Part shown: in pieces, positions 8,438 through 17,563 of the stretch
How the letters are laid out: every line of letters begins with the position of its first letter
Numbering within the stretch: the stretch's first letter is position 1
NCBI GenBank assembly: GCA_945877625.1
Contig: CAMCSF010000006.1
Span: 1-34,278 of the forward strand
Direction: 5' to 3'
From: Methylomonas koyamae
GTDB taxonomy: Bacteria > Pseudomonadota > Gammaproteobacteria > Methylococcales > Methylomonadaceae
DNA: 34,278 nucleotides
Made by a program: the position numbers and the translations under genes
The notes under the pieces: model-generated
Databases searched by the model: none
Seen by the model: only the letters and a program-made list of their open reading frames with translations
What the model was told of the DNA's origin: nothing

Positions 8438-8459
8438 CTCCCTTCGAATTTGAAGGGAG
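8438..8459. terminator. bidirectional terminator hairpin
   Basis: Perfect 8-bp stem CTCCCTTC (8438-8445) with GAAGGGAG (8452-8459), loop GAATTT. It lies between the ends of two convergent genes (7504-8385 plus, 8469-9674 minus). The T-run is poor on both sides, so efficiency is uncertain. Confidence 0.55.
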
Positions 8460-8468
8460 CCTGACAGG

Positions 8469-9674
8469 CTATATCGACCGCAGCCATTGTTTTTGTAATT
8501 TCAAACATTCGTTTAAATCGATTTCAGGAAGATTTAATAATTTGCGCGGCTCACGCTTGATTTGCAACTGCTCCACCAAGCTGTCAGCAAACAATTGATG
8601 ATCGAAAAATGGCAAAGTCGCGATGCCAAGTCGTTCAGCAAATTCTCTTACTGGCGCAGTATCCGAAGCAATCACCGGCGTCCCGCTCACAGCCGCCTCA
8701 AGCAACGACCACGATAAAACAAATGGCGTAGTCCAGTAAGCATGGACTCGACTGACATTGAGCACATCCAAGTAAGCACTGTAGGGCACCTTGCCGACGA
8801 AATGAACCCGTTGCATATCCAGTTTATCGCCGACTTCGGCGAGCAAATGCTGTTTCCAGCTCTGACCATTAGGGGCTTTATGACTGTAGCTAACCTCGTC
8901 GCCACCGACCACCACCGCATGCGCATTAGGGCGGCGGCGCAGCACTTCTGGCAGGGTGCGCATAAACACCTGAAAACCTCGCACCGGCTCAAGGTTACGC
9001 GAAACATAAGTTAACACTTCGTCACCCGGTTTAAAGCTGATTTGATTAGCTTGTCCCGCTGGCGCTAAGGTCAATTGAGCATTGGCATTGTGCTGCAACC
9101 GCGCAAGGTCGATACCATCGTGAATCACGGTGATTTTTTCTTGAGCCCAAGCCGGATAGGTGCTTTTTTGCCACTGGGTTGGCGAAATAGCCCCATCAGC
9201 GATTTCCATGCTGAGCAGGTTGGTGGTGTTTTTCAGACGTAGACGGCAGCGTTGATCAAAACTAAGTGGCGGAATTTCTGGGTCGAAACCCACATCCTGT
9301 CCTTCAAGCGCATAGTAATACTCGCAATAGATTAATAACTTCGCTTGCGGAAACACATCCTTGATAAATAGCGCTTCTCCCCAGCCGGGGTGGGCGATGA
9401 TGATGTCAGGCATAAACCCTTCGCGCTTGAGTTGGAAAGCCGCAGCAGCGCAAGCCTCAGCTCGCAAAATATGGGTTTCTTGGTTATGTAATAAAGGGTG
9501 AGTTTCTGGGGCTGAAGGTCGCAACAAGCTGTAGGGCCTCAGCATTACGCCAGTTGGCACCGGATTTTGATAAATACTCAGCGCCACTACTTTATGGCTT
9601 TTTTGCTTGGCCAAGTCGGCGGCAAGATGCACGAATTGACCGGGGAAGTTTTGGTGAATGAATAAAACCTTCAC
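8469..9674 (-). CDS. GT4-type glycosyltransferase
   Basis: 401 residues, GT-B fold, cytoplasmic, transferring a sugar from a nucleotide donor. The N-terminal Rossmann part begins MKVLFIHQNFPGQF. The linker VIHDGIDLARL (183-193) is typical of GT4. In the C-terminal domain, TYVSRNLEPVRGFQVFMRTL (222-241) and WSLLEAAVSGTPVIASDTAPVRE (starting 322) are donor-binding elements, with E326 in the EX7E-like region. Donor and acceptor cannot be read from sequence. It is the last gene of the minus-strand block, overlapping the methyltransferase stop by four bases (ATGA, 9671-9674). Confidence 0.88.
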   Translation of the reverse strand: MKVLFIHQNFPGQFVHLAADLAKQKSHKVVALSIYQNPVPTGVMLRPYSLLRPSAPETHPLLHNQETHILRAEACAAAAFQLKREGFMPDIIIAHPGWGEALFIKDVFPQAKLLIYCEYYYALEGQDVGFDPEIPPLSFDQRCRLRLKNTTNLLSMEIADGAISPTQWQKSTYPAWAQEKITVIHDGIDLARLQHNANAQLTLAPAGQANQISFKPGDEVLTYVSRNLEPVRGFQVFMRTLPEVLRRRPNAHAVVVGGDEVSYSHKAPNGQSWKQHLLAEVGDKLDMQRVHFVGKVPYSAYLDVLNVSRVHAYWTTPFVLSWSLLEAAVSGTPVIASDTAPVREFAERLGIATLPFFDHQLFADSLVEQLQIKREPRKLLNLPEIDLNECLKLQKQWLRSI

Positions 9675-10297
9675 TGGATTACTCCTGCCAGTTGATTGAA
9701 CAACTTTGAACTGGCTTTAGGCATGGTTGCGATAGCCCATAAATCCCAATATCGCCCCTCATGCACCCGCACTTCGTTAAATCCGGCATTCAGCAAACAC
9801 TGGCCGAGTGTGCTGCAAGTAAAACCGGTGCGATGCGCCATGAAATGATTGCCAGCGGCCTGTGAGGCTTGATGGCCAAAGACTATATCCAGCGCAGTAA
9901 TCGGCCCCGCAGCAGACTGATACAAGGTCGACGTCAATTGATCGTTGGCGATATGACGCGCCACTGCGCGCAGGTCTGGCACGCTGATCAGCGCAAAGCC
10001 ATTGGGCTTAAGAACACGCTTAAATTCGGCCAGCGCAACCGGTACTTCGTAAGCGTTTAAATGCTCCAAATTGTGCGATGACCAGATCGCATCAACACTC
10101 GCCTTGGCAACGGCGCTGAGGTCTGAGATGCTGCCGATAATATCCGGGTTAACGTTAGGATCGATATCGAGCCGAGTTTCTCGCCATTCGCTGGACTGGA
10201 AAAAAGCTGGCAAGCGATCAGGTCTAGCCGGTCCACAACCGACATGGAGTAATTGGCGAGTTACTAATGAAGCGGTTGAAGTGGTTTTTTGAGGCAT
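9671..10297 (-). CDS. class I SAM-dependent methyltransferase
   Basis: 208 residues. Motif I LLHVGCG at 16-22, an acidic residue at the end of strand 2 in RLDIDPN (42-48), the HNLEHL motif at 75-80 and post-I VLKPNGFALISVPDLRA at 95-111 are the Methyltransf_11 pattern. It is translationally coupled to the following GT4 gene, so it probably methylates the glycan made by this block, or a sugar precursor. About 48 bases separate its start from the upstream GT2 gene. The target is inferred only from the neighbours. Confidence 0.82.
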   Translation of the reverse strand: MPQKTTSTASLVTRQLLHVGCGPARPDRLPAFFQSSEWRETRLDIDPNVNPDIIGSISDLSAVAKASVDAIWSSHNLEHLNAYEVPVALAEFKRVLKPNGFALISVPDLRAVARHIANDQLTSTLYQSAAGPITALDIVFGHQASQAAGNHFMAHRTGFTCSTLGQCLLNAGFNEVRVHEGRYWDLWAIATMPKASSKLFNQLAGVIQ

Positions 10298-10345
10298 CTG
10301 AGTTATCTGTATTCAATGGCTGGCTAATAACAAAACTTAGGTTGT

Positions 10346-12790
10346 CTATCCGTGTTGATCAGCAATCAGTCCGGCTAAACGCGGCTGACGATCTCGTGGC
10401 GGTAAGGCTAAACCGCCAAAGGCTTGGCTGTGTGGATCGAGATTCAAGCTAGGATGGTAAGCAGGGTCGCGGACTAACACCGTCCCCCAACGCTGACGCA
10501 AGTACTCAACTTCGCGCTGAGCGCGTGCCCGTTTTTGTGGGGTGTCCTCGTGGCCTCGGCTGGCTGATTCGGCGTGCAGCAGACGCGCATAAGGCGTCCA
10601 AATAATCGACTTGCCTTGCTTGCGCAGCTTTAGGCACAAATCAACATCGTTAAAAGCCACTGGGAAGGCGTGTGCATCCATACCCCCCACGGCAAGATAA
10701 TCGCACTTACGCATAAACAGACAGGCGGCGGTGACGGCGCTGACTTGTTGCAGGAGTTGGTTACGGCCATGATTGCCCCAATCGGCTTCGGCTAGACGAT
10801 TGCCGAAGTGGCCAGCCACGTTACCGACACCCAGTAATACGCCACCATGCTGGACCATGCCATTTGGCCACAATAGTTTTGCACCGACAGCGCCGACTCC
10901 AGGGCTCAATAAATGGCTGACGATTTCCTCTAGCCAACCTTCATGCAAGGCTTCGATGTCATTATTAATTAGACCAATAATGTCGCCACTCGCGGCTTTG
11001 ACGGCTCGGTTGTTCAAATCGGCAAAATTGAAAGCACCGGGCATCGATAAAACCTTGACATGCTGTTTAGCCAGCGAGCGGAAATAGGCTTTGGTTTTGG
11101 CTTCAATGGAATCGTTGTCGATAACGATAATTTCGAGATTAGGCCATTGGCTAAATTGTTGCAGCGTTGTGATACAGCGCTCAAGCATATCCACTTGGTC
11201 GCGGGTTGGAATAATCAGGCTGATAGACTTATTTTTGTCGCTCTCGGACAGCATCCGCTGTAAACGGCGAGGCTGGAAACAACCATCGGTCTGTACTTCC
11301 GCATCCAGTTTTAATATCGCTGTCGATTCCAGTGATTGCAGGACATGCTGTGCGGCTTCGAGTCGCGCTTGTCGCTCATCAGGACTAAGCGGCGACTGGA
11401 ATTGATACAGCACACGCGGCACATGGACAATCGCTTGTTCCGCCTGTTCCCAGAGCATGGCTAATAAATGCCACGATAAACTGGCCTGATTGTCTGGTAA
11501 TGGATGACTAGCAACATCGCTTTTAAGCAAGCTGCTGCGGATTAGCATCAGTTCCAAAGGGTAATCGCTGGACAAGGCGTATTCGCGATTCCAGGCTGGC
11601 TTGAACCAAGGCTCGCCAAGATATTCACTGTCGGTGTACACCAACTGCGCATCAGGCAAATCAAATCCCTCAACAGCACAGGCGAGGGCATGAGGCGGCA
11701 GAGTATCGCCAGCGCGGATGCAGCCAATCATGTCGCACTCGGCATCAAGCGCTAATTGCAGCAGTTGGCTAAACGGTCGATTCGCTTGTCCGTCGTGGTT
11801 CGATGCAAACAGTTTCAGGTTGACGCCAGTCTGTTGATTGAGGCTGATGACCGTCCGCTCAAGCATTTCAGGATCCCTGTCGCCAGCAATAATCAAACCC
11901 ACCGTCAGGACAGCGCTGTTTTTATCAGCTAAGGCATCGGCCGTTTCAAATAATTCTGACCATTGCGAGTAATGCGTTAAACCGACACTGCGCGGCAAAT
12001 ACTGTTCGTAGCTATCAATGAGTTGATTGAGTAAGTCATTTTTATTGGCAGCCAGCAAGGCTTTGCCGCCATTCGCAAAACAGCAGACCGTGATTGGACT
12101 GCCATTTAATGGATTGCCTTGTTGGTCAACAACACGGACTTGATGGACACCGCCATCGGCCAGTGCCAGCGGCAAGCTCAGCTTAAAACCATGCCCACTG
12201 CTGTTGAAAGAAGATAGCGCCGGTAGCACTAGATTAGCGGTAGTTTCGGCGATTTTTTGCTGTCCCAAGAAAGCGCGGACCGACAAAATGCGTTTTTCAT
12301 CGCGCCCATCAACCGCCCAACCGTGAAGATTTAAGCCGCCATCGCTAAATACATGGCTGGTCGCGCTAATAGGCAATGTTTCAGTGGTGTCTTTATCGAC
12401 ATGACCTGATAACCGCACATCGCTATTGGCAATCCGAGCCGTTAACACGCCGCTTTGAGTATCAGAATAACCGCCTAAATCTGCCACAAAACCATGACAA
12501 TCATCATGCGCTTGGTCTGGCCAGATTTCGGTAAACCGCTCCGCCAAGTCATTGCGTGCAACATCAGCAATTAGGCTGGCAAATGCCTCGCCATTCAAGC
12601 AAATTTCTAACACCACCCGCGCATCTGCTTGTTGGCTATCAATCGCCCAGCCATACAGCAGACCTTGATGAATTCCCTCAAGGGCGCCATGCCAGCGGGC
12701 AGGCTTGCGCTTGGTGCGAGTTTTATTTTGTTTCAAGTTTGGTTGGTCGCTTGCGACCAGCATCGGCTCAGAGTGTGTGGTGTCTGACAT
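10346..12790 (-). CDS. large two-module GT2 glycosyltransferase with N-terminal beta repeats
   Basis: 814 residues from ATG 12790; a further upstream in-frame TTG (12850) would overlap the previous gene. Residues about 33-130 and 146-237 each carry a beta-type repeat with a GWAxD core (YGWAIDSQQADARVVLEICL and LHGWAVDGRDEKRILSVRAF). A first GT-A module follows at about 293-460 (VYTDSEYLGEPWFKPAWNRE), probably partly degenerate. A full GT2 module lies at about 522-770 (SLIIPTRDQVDMLERCI; DND near 558-560; NNDIE at 609-613; FNDVDLCLKLRKQGKSIIW). The architecture is that of large O-antigen/capsule rhamnosyl-type transferases. No Shine-Dalgarno sequence is seen eight bases after the preceding stop, so translation may depend on coupling. 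Confidence 0.85.
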   Translation of the reverse strand: MSDTTHSEPMLVASDQPNLKQNKTRTKRKPARWHGALEGIHQGLLYGWAIDSQQADARVVLEICLNGEAFASLIADVARNDLAERFTEIWPDQAHDDCHGFVADLGGYSDTQSGVLTARIANSDVRLSGHVDKDTTETLPISATSHVFSDGGLNLHGWAVDGRDEKRILSVRAFLGQQKIAETTANLVLPALSSFNSSGHGFKLSLPLALADGGVHQVRVVDQQGNPLNGSPITVCCFANGGKALLAANKNDLLNQLIDSYEQYLPRSVGLTHYSQWSELFETADALADKNSAVLTVGLIIAGDRDPEMLERTVISLNQQTGVNLKLFASNHDGQANRPFSQLLQLALDAECDMIGCIRAGDTLPPHALACAVEGFDLPDAQLVYTDSEYLGEPWFKPAWNREYALSSDYPLELMLIRSSLLKSDVASHPLPDNQASLSWHLLAMLWEQAEQAIVHVPRVLYQFQSPLSPDERQARLEAAQHVLQSLESTAILKLDAEVQTDGCFQPRRLQRMLSESDKNKSISLIIPTRDQVDMLERCITTLQQFSQWPNLEIIVIDNDSIEAKTKAYFRSLAKQHVKVLSMPGAFNFADLNNRAVKAASGDIIGLINNDIEALHEGWLEEIVSHLLSPGVGAVGAKLLWPNGMVQHGGVLLGVGNVAGHFGNRLAEADWGNHGRNQLLQQVSAVTAACLFMRKCDYLAVGGMDAHAFPVAFNDVDLCLKLRKQGKSIIWTPYARLLHAESASRGHEDTPQKRARAQREVEYLRQRWGTVLVRDPAYHPSLNLDPHSQAFGGLALPPRDRQPRLAGLIADQHG

Positions 12791-12798
12791 ACGCGTTT

Positions 12799-14832
12799 TT
12801 AATTTTGTTGGGGTGAGCTTGCTTGCTGTTGTAGCCAATCGGCCAACCAAATTTGTGGTTCAAACTGCGCATCAAGCTGAATTTGCGGGATGCCCATCGG
12901 TACGGCTTGCTCGGATTCGCTGAGTAGTAGCGAGCAGCCACTCAATCCCAGTAATGCCGCATCTGTGAGCAGTGGCGATTCTGGTTTGGTGAGTGGCGGT
13001 AACACATCAACCACACCGGTACGCCAAAGCGCTTCGTTGGCTTCGCCAATCACTAATAGCCTTAGCGTGAGCATCGTTGGCTGATAACTGGCAATCGCGC
13101 GAGCCAGCGCTAAAACTTTCCCAGCATTTGCCGAACTGATTCGATGTTGCCAAACCGCGATCCGCGCACAAGAGCTACTTAGCGGGTTCGGCACAACACC
13201 GGCAAATTCAGTTTTGTTAAGCAAACTGTTGGTGGCGGTTGTTAACCATTGTGAATTCGATTCTAGCAATGCCGCCGATAGCATCTGGCGTGGCGTGTTT
13301 AACGGATCTTGTTTAATAAACCGGTGATATTCAGGGTAGTAGTCGGGGTATCTTGCTACTAGCACCGCACGATTTTGTTGCACGCGTAGGGTCTTTTCAA
13401 AACCAAATGAAACGGTACCGGTATGGGCAATAAAAACACCCGTCGCAAGTAAATGGCGATAACCAGCGGCGCGGGCGCGCAAGCACCAATCAACTTCTTC
13501 ACCATAGCCGCGAATCAATTCCACGCCGTCCAACAGACCAATTTGATTGAGTACGCTACGTCGGATCATCATCGCAAAGCCACAGCATGAGGGTATTTCG
13601 ATGTCTTCGCTGTGTTTAGCGCGATGAAGCGATGCGGCGATAAGATCAATTTGCGCTAATTGCTGCAAGCTAGGGGCAGGGCAGGCTTTAGCGATTTTGG
13701 GGAAACTACTGATTTCGCCATTGTTCGACCAAGGCGTTACCGAGGCAATATCGGTGCTGCTGTAAAGGCTGGTTCGTAGGCGATCAAGCCAGTCACCCTG
13801 TACCAGTGTATCGGCATTGAGCAGCACCACGTCGTGGTCGGTGTGCTGGCGCAAACCACGATTGGTCGATTCAATAAAGCCAAGATTGAACGGGTTTCGA
13901 AGCAAGGTGATTTTGCCTGCTTCAGCCAAGCCATCAAGCCACGCCGATAACGCAGGTTCTGGACTCGCATCGTCAATCACCGTTACTTGGGCCGGCACTT
14001 TATTCTGAGGCAAGCTGAGTAACACGCTGTCGATACAAGCCTTAACCAAGCCATAATCGCGATAAACCGGAATAATAATATCCACTGCCTTGCTGGCTTT
14101 GCTGGTTGTCGAGGTCTTGACGATGCAGGGATGTTTAATCGCTGGCGCTGAGTCAAATACCAAGGGTGAACCTTGTAACAATTGAGGTTTTGCTTGGCCA
14201 GCACTATCAATAAATGCAACTGACCACACGCCGGCATTCTCGGGGCAGTTCAGTTTAAAGCGGCTACCATCGGCTGGGACATCATATTGAAACTGAGCGG
14301 TCTCACTGGAAACGATTAAGCGCATTGTCTGCGGTGGCCTTAAACCATCGGCAGTAAACGATTTTGCAGTAAACAAGCTGCCTTCAATGGTTTGACCAGA
14401 TTTCCAGCAAGCGCCAAAGCTAGTCGCTTGGGCTTCAAACAATTGCTGGATCAGTGAGTGATGGCTGTTGGATTGACAGCGTTCAGGTAAAAATACGGCA
14501 CCCAAATCCAGAACACTAGACCTTGCACCAGCATTAAACCAAACCTTTAGCATGGCATCCTGCACCATAGCGTTGTCAGGTTCACACAGCCAAGCGTTAT
14601 ACCAAGCCTTAGCGTTTAATTGTGGGAGGCAGGTTTGCAGAATTTTTGCCCGCAATATGGCGGGAATCATTTTTGATGGATAACGACGACAGACGTACTC
14701 AACCGCAAGGATAGCGTCAGCAAAATAGCCAGACTCTAGCGCTTCAATGGCGCGACTCAGCAAGCTATCATCACGAAGACGTGGGGAATAAATCGAAAAA
14801 AAGGGGGCAAACGCCCCCTTTAAATACCGCAT
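12799..14832 (-). CDS. GT2 glycosyltransferase with N-terminal helical and beta domains
   Basis: 677 residues as drawn. Residues about 22-130 are helical and TPR-like, residues about 140-225 form a small beta domain, and the GT2 domain lies at about 249-480: VDIIIPVYRDYGLVKACIDS, DDAS at 287-290, LLNADTLV with the DxD-like NAD at 339-341, and GYGEEVDWCLRARAAGY at 442-458. A C-terminal segment to 677 has no clear match. The start is doubtful. ATG 14832 has only a distant GAAGGG, and the first 15 codons contain a complete rho-independent terminator of the previous gene. A TTG start at about codon 24 (SLLSRAIEALE) is an alternative. Confidence 0.8.
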   Translation of the reverse strand: MRYLKGAFAPFFSIYSPRLRDDSLLSRAIEALESGYFADAILAVEYVCRRYPSKMIPAILRAKILQTCLPQLNAKAWYNAWLCEPDNAMVQDAMLKVWFNAGARSSVLDLGAVFLPERCQSNSHHSLIQQLFEAQATSFGACWKSGQTIEGSLFTAKSFTADGLRPPQTMRLIVSSETAQFQYDVPADGSRFKLNCPENAGVWSVAFIDSAGQAKPQLLQGSPLVFDSAPAIKHPCIVKTSTTSKASKAVDIIIPVYRDYGLVKACIDSVLLSLPQNKVPAQVTVIDDASPEPALSAWLDGLAEAGKITLLRNPFNLGFIESTNRGLRQHTDHDVVLLNADTLVQGDWLDRLRTSLYSSTDIASVTPWSNNGEISSFPKIAKACPAPSLQQLAQIDLIAASLHRAKHSEDIEIPSCCGFAMMIRRSVLNQIGLLDGVELIRGYGEEVDWCLRARAAGYRHLLATGVFIAHTGTVSFGFEKTLRVQQNRAVLVARYPDYYPEYHRFIKQDPLNTPRQMLSAALLESNSQWLTTATNSLLNKTEFAGVVPNPLSSSCARIAVWQHRISSANAGKVLALARAIASYQPTMLTLRLLVIGEANEALWRTGVVDVLPPLTKPESPLLTDAALLGLSGCSLLLSESEQAVPMGIPQIQLDAQFEPQIWLADWLQQQASSPQQN
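14794..14821 (-). terminator. rho-independent terminator of the DUF4214 gene, inside the next ORF start
   Basis: Read on the minus strand: AAAGGGGGC (14821-14813), loop GTTT, GCCCCCTTT (14808-14800), then more Ts down to 14796. The 9-bp perfect stem and T-run make a textbook terminator. It lies 18 bases after the DUF4214 stop but within codons 5-13 of the following GT2 frame, so the frame reads through both arms. It probably lets the surface-protein transcript end here, with a minority reading into the glycosyltransferase genes. Confidence 0.85.
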
Positions 14833-14838
14833 AGGAAC

Positions 14839-15885
14839 TTAAATAATCCCTTCAACAATGGTTACAGATCCAACTATGGTTGTTTCTGGATGTGGCGATG
14901 AACCATCAATCGTTTGGGCAGCAATTTGGCTGAATGAACAGATTAAATCTGCTCTACTCGAGCCAGTGGCCAAGGCGTTAACCCAGTATGCTATTCCAGC
15001 ATCTTCGCCATCGCGATCGAAGGTATTGTGATACAGACCATTCACAAAATCCCGATCAGATAAGCTGGCTAATGGGCTATATTCAGCCGAATTGACAAAT
15101 GCCCGACTAATGGACAATAAGCTTGCACCATCACGAGCAACGTCGAACCAATAGTTCAAACCACCGGCATCAGCATCACGACCAAATGTAGTATGGTACA
15201 AAGTAGAAACCGCTGCTTCCACGCTGTCTTTTGCGAAAATTAATGCATGACCGTTATCTAGTTGAACATATTGAATCTTAGAAATGTCAGTCGTTATATT
15301 GTTTCCAGTATGAGTTACTATGGCACGGCCATTTTGTTCGCTGATTACGTAGTTCGATGCATTACCACCGAGTTGCACAATGGCTCCATCCGAGCTTCCA
15401 CCAGTAATCGTGCTGTTACCAAGACCGGCAATAACGGTGTCATTACCTCCGCCAGTAACCACTGTCGTATTACCGGTACCTAAGGTAATTTGAGTGTCAT
15501 GAGCGTCGGAAACGACAATACGGTCATTACCAGATGACCCAACCACAATACGATCTGCAATACCATCGCCTGAAACCACAGTCGTTGGCCCATCATTAAA
15601 TGTGGCGATAACACCACCTCTGCCTTGGAAGATGACAACTGGCGCATTAACGGGAGGTTTGATGGTGGTTTGCTGAGAGTCTGAACTCCCAATGAAAACC
15701 ACTTCCGCACCAGCCGCCACCGTGACATTACCATCGGCATCGGGTGCTGCTTGAGAAAAAGTGACAGTAGTATCACCAGTGCGGGTTGTTAACCCCAATA
15801 TCTTCGTAATTGTCTCATCAGTAAAAACATCGGCATTACTATTCTGCAACGCATCGGTTACTGCTCCAGTATCTTCACTATACAT
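14839..15885 (-). CDS. RTX-like surface/secreted protein with two DUF4214 repeats
   Basis: 348 residues from ATG 15885, chosen because GGAGG lies five bases upstream; the ATG at 15897 overlaps that site. There is no N-terminal signal peptide. Residues 107-163 are Gly/Asp/Asn-rich with RTX-like character (LGTGNTTVVTGGGNDTVIAG). Two DUF4214 units follow at 222-270 (LYHTTFGRDADAGGLNYW) and 277-325 (LYHNTFDRDGEDAGIAYW). The C-terminus ends TIVGSVTIVEGII, fitting a type I secretion signal. Such proteins are exported through ABC/MFP/TolC channels, none of which lies in the window. It is the first gene of the minus-strand block and has its own strong terminator, suggesting high expression. It may be the acceptor glycosylated by the downstream enzymes (inference). 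Confidence 0.82.
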   Translation of the reverse strand: MYSEDTGAVTDALQNSNADVFTDETITKILGLTTRTGDTTVTFSQAAPDADGNVTVAAGAEVVFIGSSDSQQTTIKPPVNAPVVIFQGRGGVIATFNDGPTTVVSGDGIADRIVVGSSGNDRIVVSDAHDTQITLGTGNTTVVTGGGNDTVIAGLGNSTITGGSSDGAIVQLGGNASNYVISEQNGRAIVTHTGNNITTDISKIQYVQLDNGHALIFAKDSVEAAVSTLYHTTFGRDADAGGLNYWFDVARDGASLLSISRAFVNSAEYSPLASLSDRDFVNGLYHNTFDRDGEDAGIAYWVNALATGSSRADLICSFSQIAAQTIDGSSPHPETTIVGSVTIVEGII

Positions 15886-16181
15886 ATAAGCCTCCATTAA
15901 ATAAAACTATGGGTTGAAAATGTATAATATTAATCACGTATTTGCAAATCATATTTATTGTTATTTATTGTTATTTATTGTTATTTTTCATAAAATAACA
16001 TTTTTGTTATATTTTGATATTAAATAACTTCAAAAAATTAGATTTAGATTGTTCATTTAAAAAAAATTTTATGTGATAATGAAATTACGGTGATGAAATG
16101 AAAAATAAAGAATAGCTTGTATTTATTACATTGAAATGACTTGGCTAACTAGGATGATTTTTTTTAGGGACTTACCCATTG
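15886..16181. promoter_or_regulatory. very AT-rich divergent promoter region
   Basis: About 300 bases between the DUF4214 gene (minus) and the APS kinase gene (plus). It must drive both glycan blocks. It contains a 10-base tandem repeat (15951-15987) and, for the plus strand, an extended -10 TGTGATAAT at 16072-16080, with a weak TTCATT 17 bases upstream, about 100 bases before cysC. A minus-strand promoter is likely near 15915-15945 (TTGCAA and TATACA, 15-base spacer) but is weak by inspection. Confidence 0.5.
15951..15987 (+). repeat. 10-base tandem repeat, about 3.5 copies
   Basis: TTATTTATTG is repeated at 15961-15970 and 15971-15980, with a one-mismatch copy at 15951-15960 and a partial copy at 15981-15987. 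The period is the same as for the repeat at 7161-7190, again in front of a surface-protein gene, although the unit sequence is different. Confidence 0.8.
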
Positions 16182-16724
16182 ATGAAAATACTTGAAAATA
16201 CAATAAAGCCTAAGCCTTTCTGTATTTGGTTTACGGGTCTTTCGGGATCTGGAAAGTCAACATTAGCCTATGCAACGGAACAAGCCTTATCTGCCCAAGG
16301 TAGACCCGTTTATGTGTTAGATGGCGATAGCTTGCGCCAAGGTCTTAATAGTGATTTAGGTTTTTCTAAACAAGATCGCATAGAAAACATTCGGCGTGTC
16401 GCCGAGGTCGCTAGATTATTAGTAGACGCTGGCTTAATTGTGATCGTTTCATTGATTTCACCTTATAAACAATCTCGTTTAATCGCTAGAAATTTATTCG
16501 AAACAGACAGCTTCTTCGAAATATTTGTTGATACTCCAATAGAAGTTTGTGAACAACGCGATGTGAAGGGTCTCTACAAAAAAGTGCGCAATGGCGATAT
16601 AGCATTATTTACTGGCATCTCTTCGGAATATGAAATTCCCGAATCGCCAGAGCTACATTTGAAAACAGTCGAATTGAATGCTGAGCAGTGCTTAGAGCGG
16701 GTAATTAAGCACATCGCAACATAG
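16182..16724 (+). CDS. cysC: adenylylsulfate (APS) kinase
   Basis: 180 residues from ATG 16182; a TTG at 16179 is closer to AGGGA but less likely. It phosphorylates APS with ATP to give PAPS, the universal sulfate donor. P-loop GLSGSGKS at 19-26, [18 protein letters not shown] at about 45-62, [16 protein letters not shown] at 65-80 and [11 protein letters not shown] at 89-99 are the APS-kinase set. The enzyme is stand-alone: no CysN, CysD or reductase gene is nearby. With a sulfotransferase gene at 25541 in the same direction, it most likely supplies PAPS for sulfating the glycan rather than for cysteine synthesis (inference). Confidence 0.92.
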   Translation: MKILENTIKPKPFCIWFTGLSGSGKSTLAYATEQALSAQGRPVYVLDGDSLRQGLNSDLGFSKQDRIENIRRVAEVARLLVDAGLIVIVSLISPYKQSRLIARNLFETDSFFEIFVDTPIEVCEQRDVKGLYKKVRNGDIALFTGISSEYEIPESPELHLKTVELNAEQCLERVIKHIAT

Positions 16725-16789
16725 GCAGTGCTTCAAAGTCTGCAGAATCTGTCATATCAGCAAATCAATAAAGCCGAAGGTTAAATCAT

Positions 16790-17563
16790 ATGAAAGCAGT
16801 TATTTTGGCGGGGGGACTTGGAACCCGTATTTCAGAAGATACGACGTCACGCCCAAAACCCATGATAGAGATTGGTGGCAAACCCATGCTTTGGCACATT
16901 ATGAAAATTTATTCTCATTATGGGATTAATGATTTCATTATCTGCTGTGGTTACAAGGGCTATCTAATTAAGGAGTATTTTGCCAATTACTTTTTACATA
17001 TGTCTGATGTCACTTTTGATATGAAAAATAATCAGATGGAAGTGCATCAACAGTATGCCGAGCCTTGGAAAGTGACATTGGTTGATACTGGCGATGAAAC
17101 CATGACCGGCGGCCGTCTAAAACGTATTGCTGAATATGTTAAAGATGAGGAAGCATTTTGTTTGACCTATGGCGATGGTGTTAGTGATGTCAATATCAGC
17201 GAGTTGATTGCCTTCCACAAGGCTCAAAATGTGAAAGCGACTTTGACAGCAACTTTACCGCCTGGGCGTTTTGGTGCTTTGGATTTGGCTGGTAACCGGG
17301 TTAACAGCTTTGTGGAAAAACCTCAGGGTGATGGCGCCATGATTAATGGCGGGTTCTTTATTTTGTCACCCAAGGTAATTGACTATATAGACAATGATAA
17401 AACCATCTGGGAACGTGAGCCATTAGAGCGTTTAGCCCAAGAGGGTGATTTAGCCTCATTTCGTCATGCTGGTTTTTGGCAACCGATGGATACATTGCGA
17501 GATAAAGTACACCTTGAAGAACTATGGCAATCAGGCAACGTGCCTTGGAAGGTCTGGCAATGA
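16790..17563 (+). CDS. rfbF: glucose-1-phosphate cytidylyltransferase
   Basis: Makes CDP-glucose and pyrophosphate from CTP and glucose-1-phosphate, the first committed step to CDP-3,6-dideoxyhexoses. 257 residues, the normal length. The nucleotidyltransferase signature [20 protein letters not shown] is at 6-25. YGDGVSDVN carries the metal-binding aspartate, [17 protein letters not shown] the sugar-binding loop, and the protein ends with the typical [14 protein letters not shown] segment. It starts about 65 bases after cysC and its stop overlaps the rfbG start (ATGA, 17560-17563), so the two are coupled. Confidence 0.96.
   Translation: MKAVILAGGLGTRISEDTTSRPKPMIEIGGKPMLWHIMKIYSHYGINDFIICCGYKGYLIKEYFANYFLHMSDVTFDMKNNQMEVHQQYAEPWKVTLVDTGDETMTGGRLKRIAEYVKDEEAFCLTYGDGVSDVNISELIAFHKAQNVKATLTATLPPGRFGALDLAGNRVNSFVEKPQGDGAMINGGFFILSPKVIDYIDNDKTIWEREPLERLAQEGDLASFRHAGFWQPMDTLRDKVHLEELWQSGNVPWKVWQ

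Noticed and set aside
12791-12850. Upstream TTG start for the 814-residue GT2
   Set aside because: Would overlap the preceding gene by about 50 bases and has no ribosome-binding site; the ATG at 12790 is simpler.
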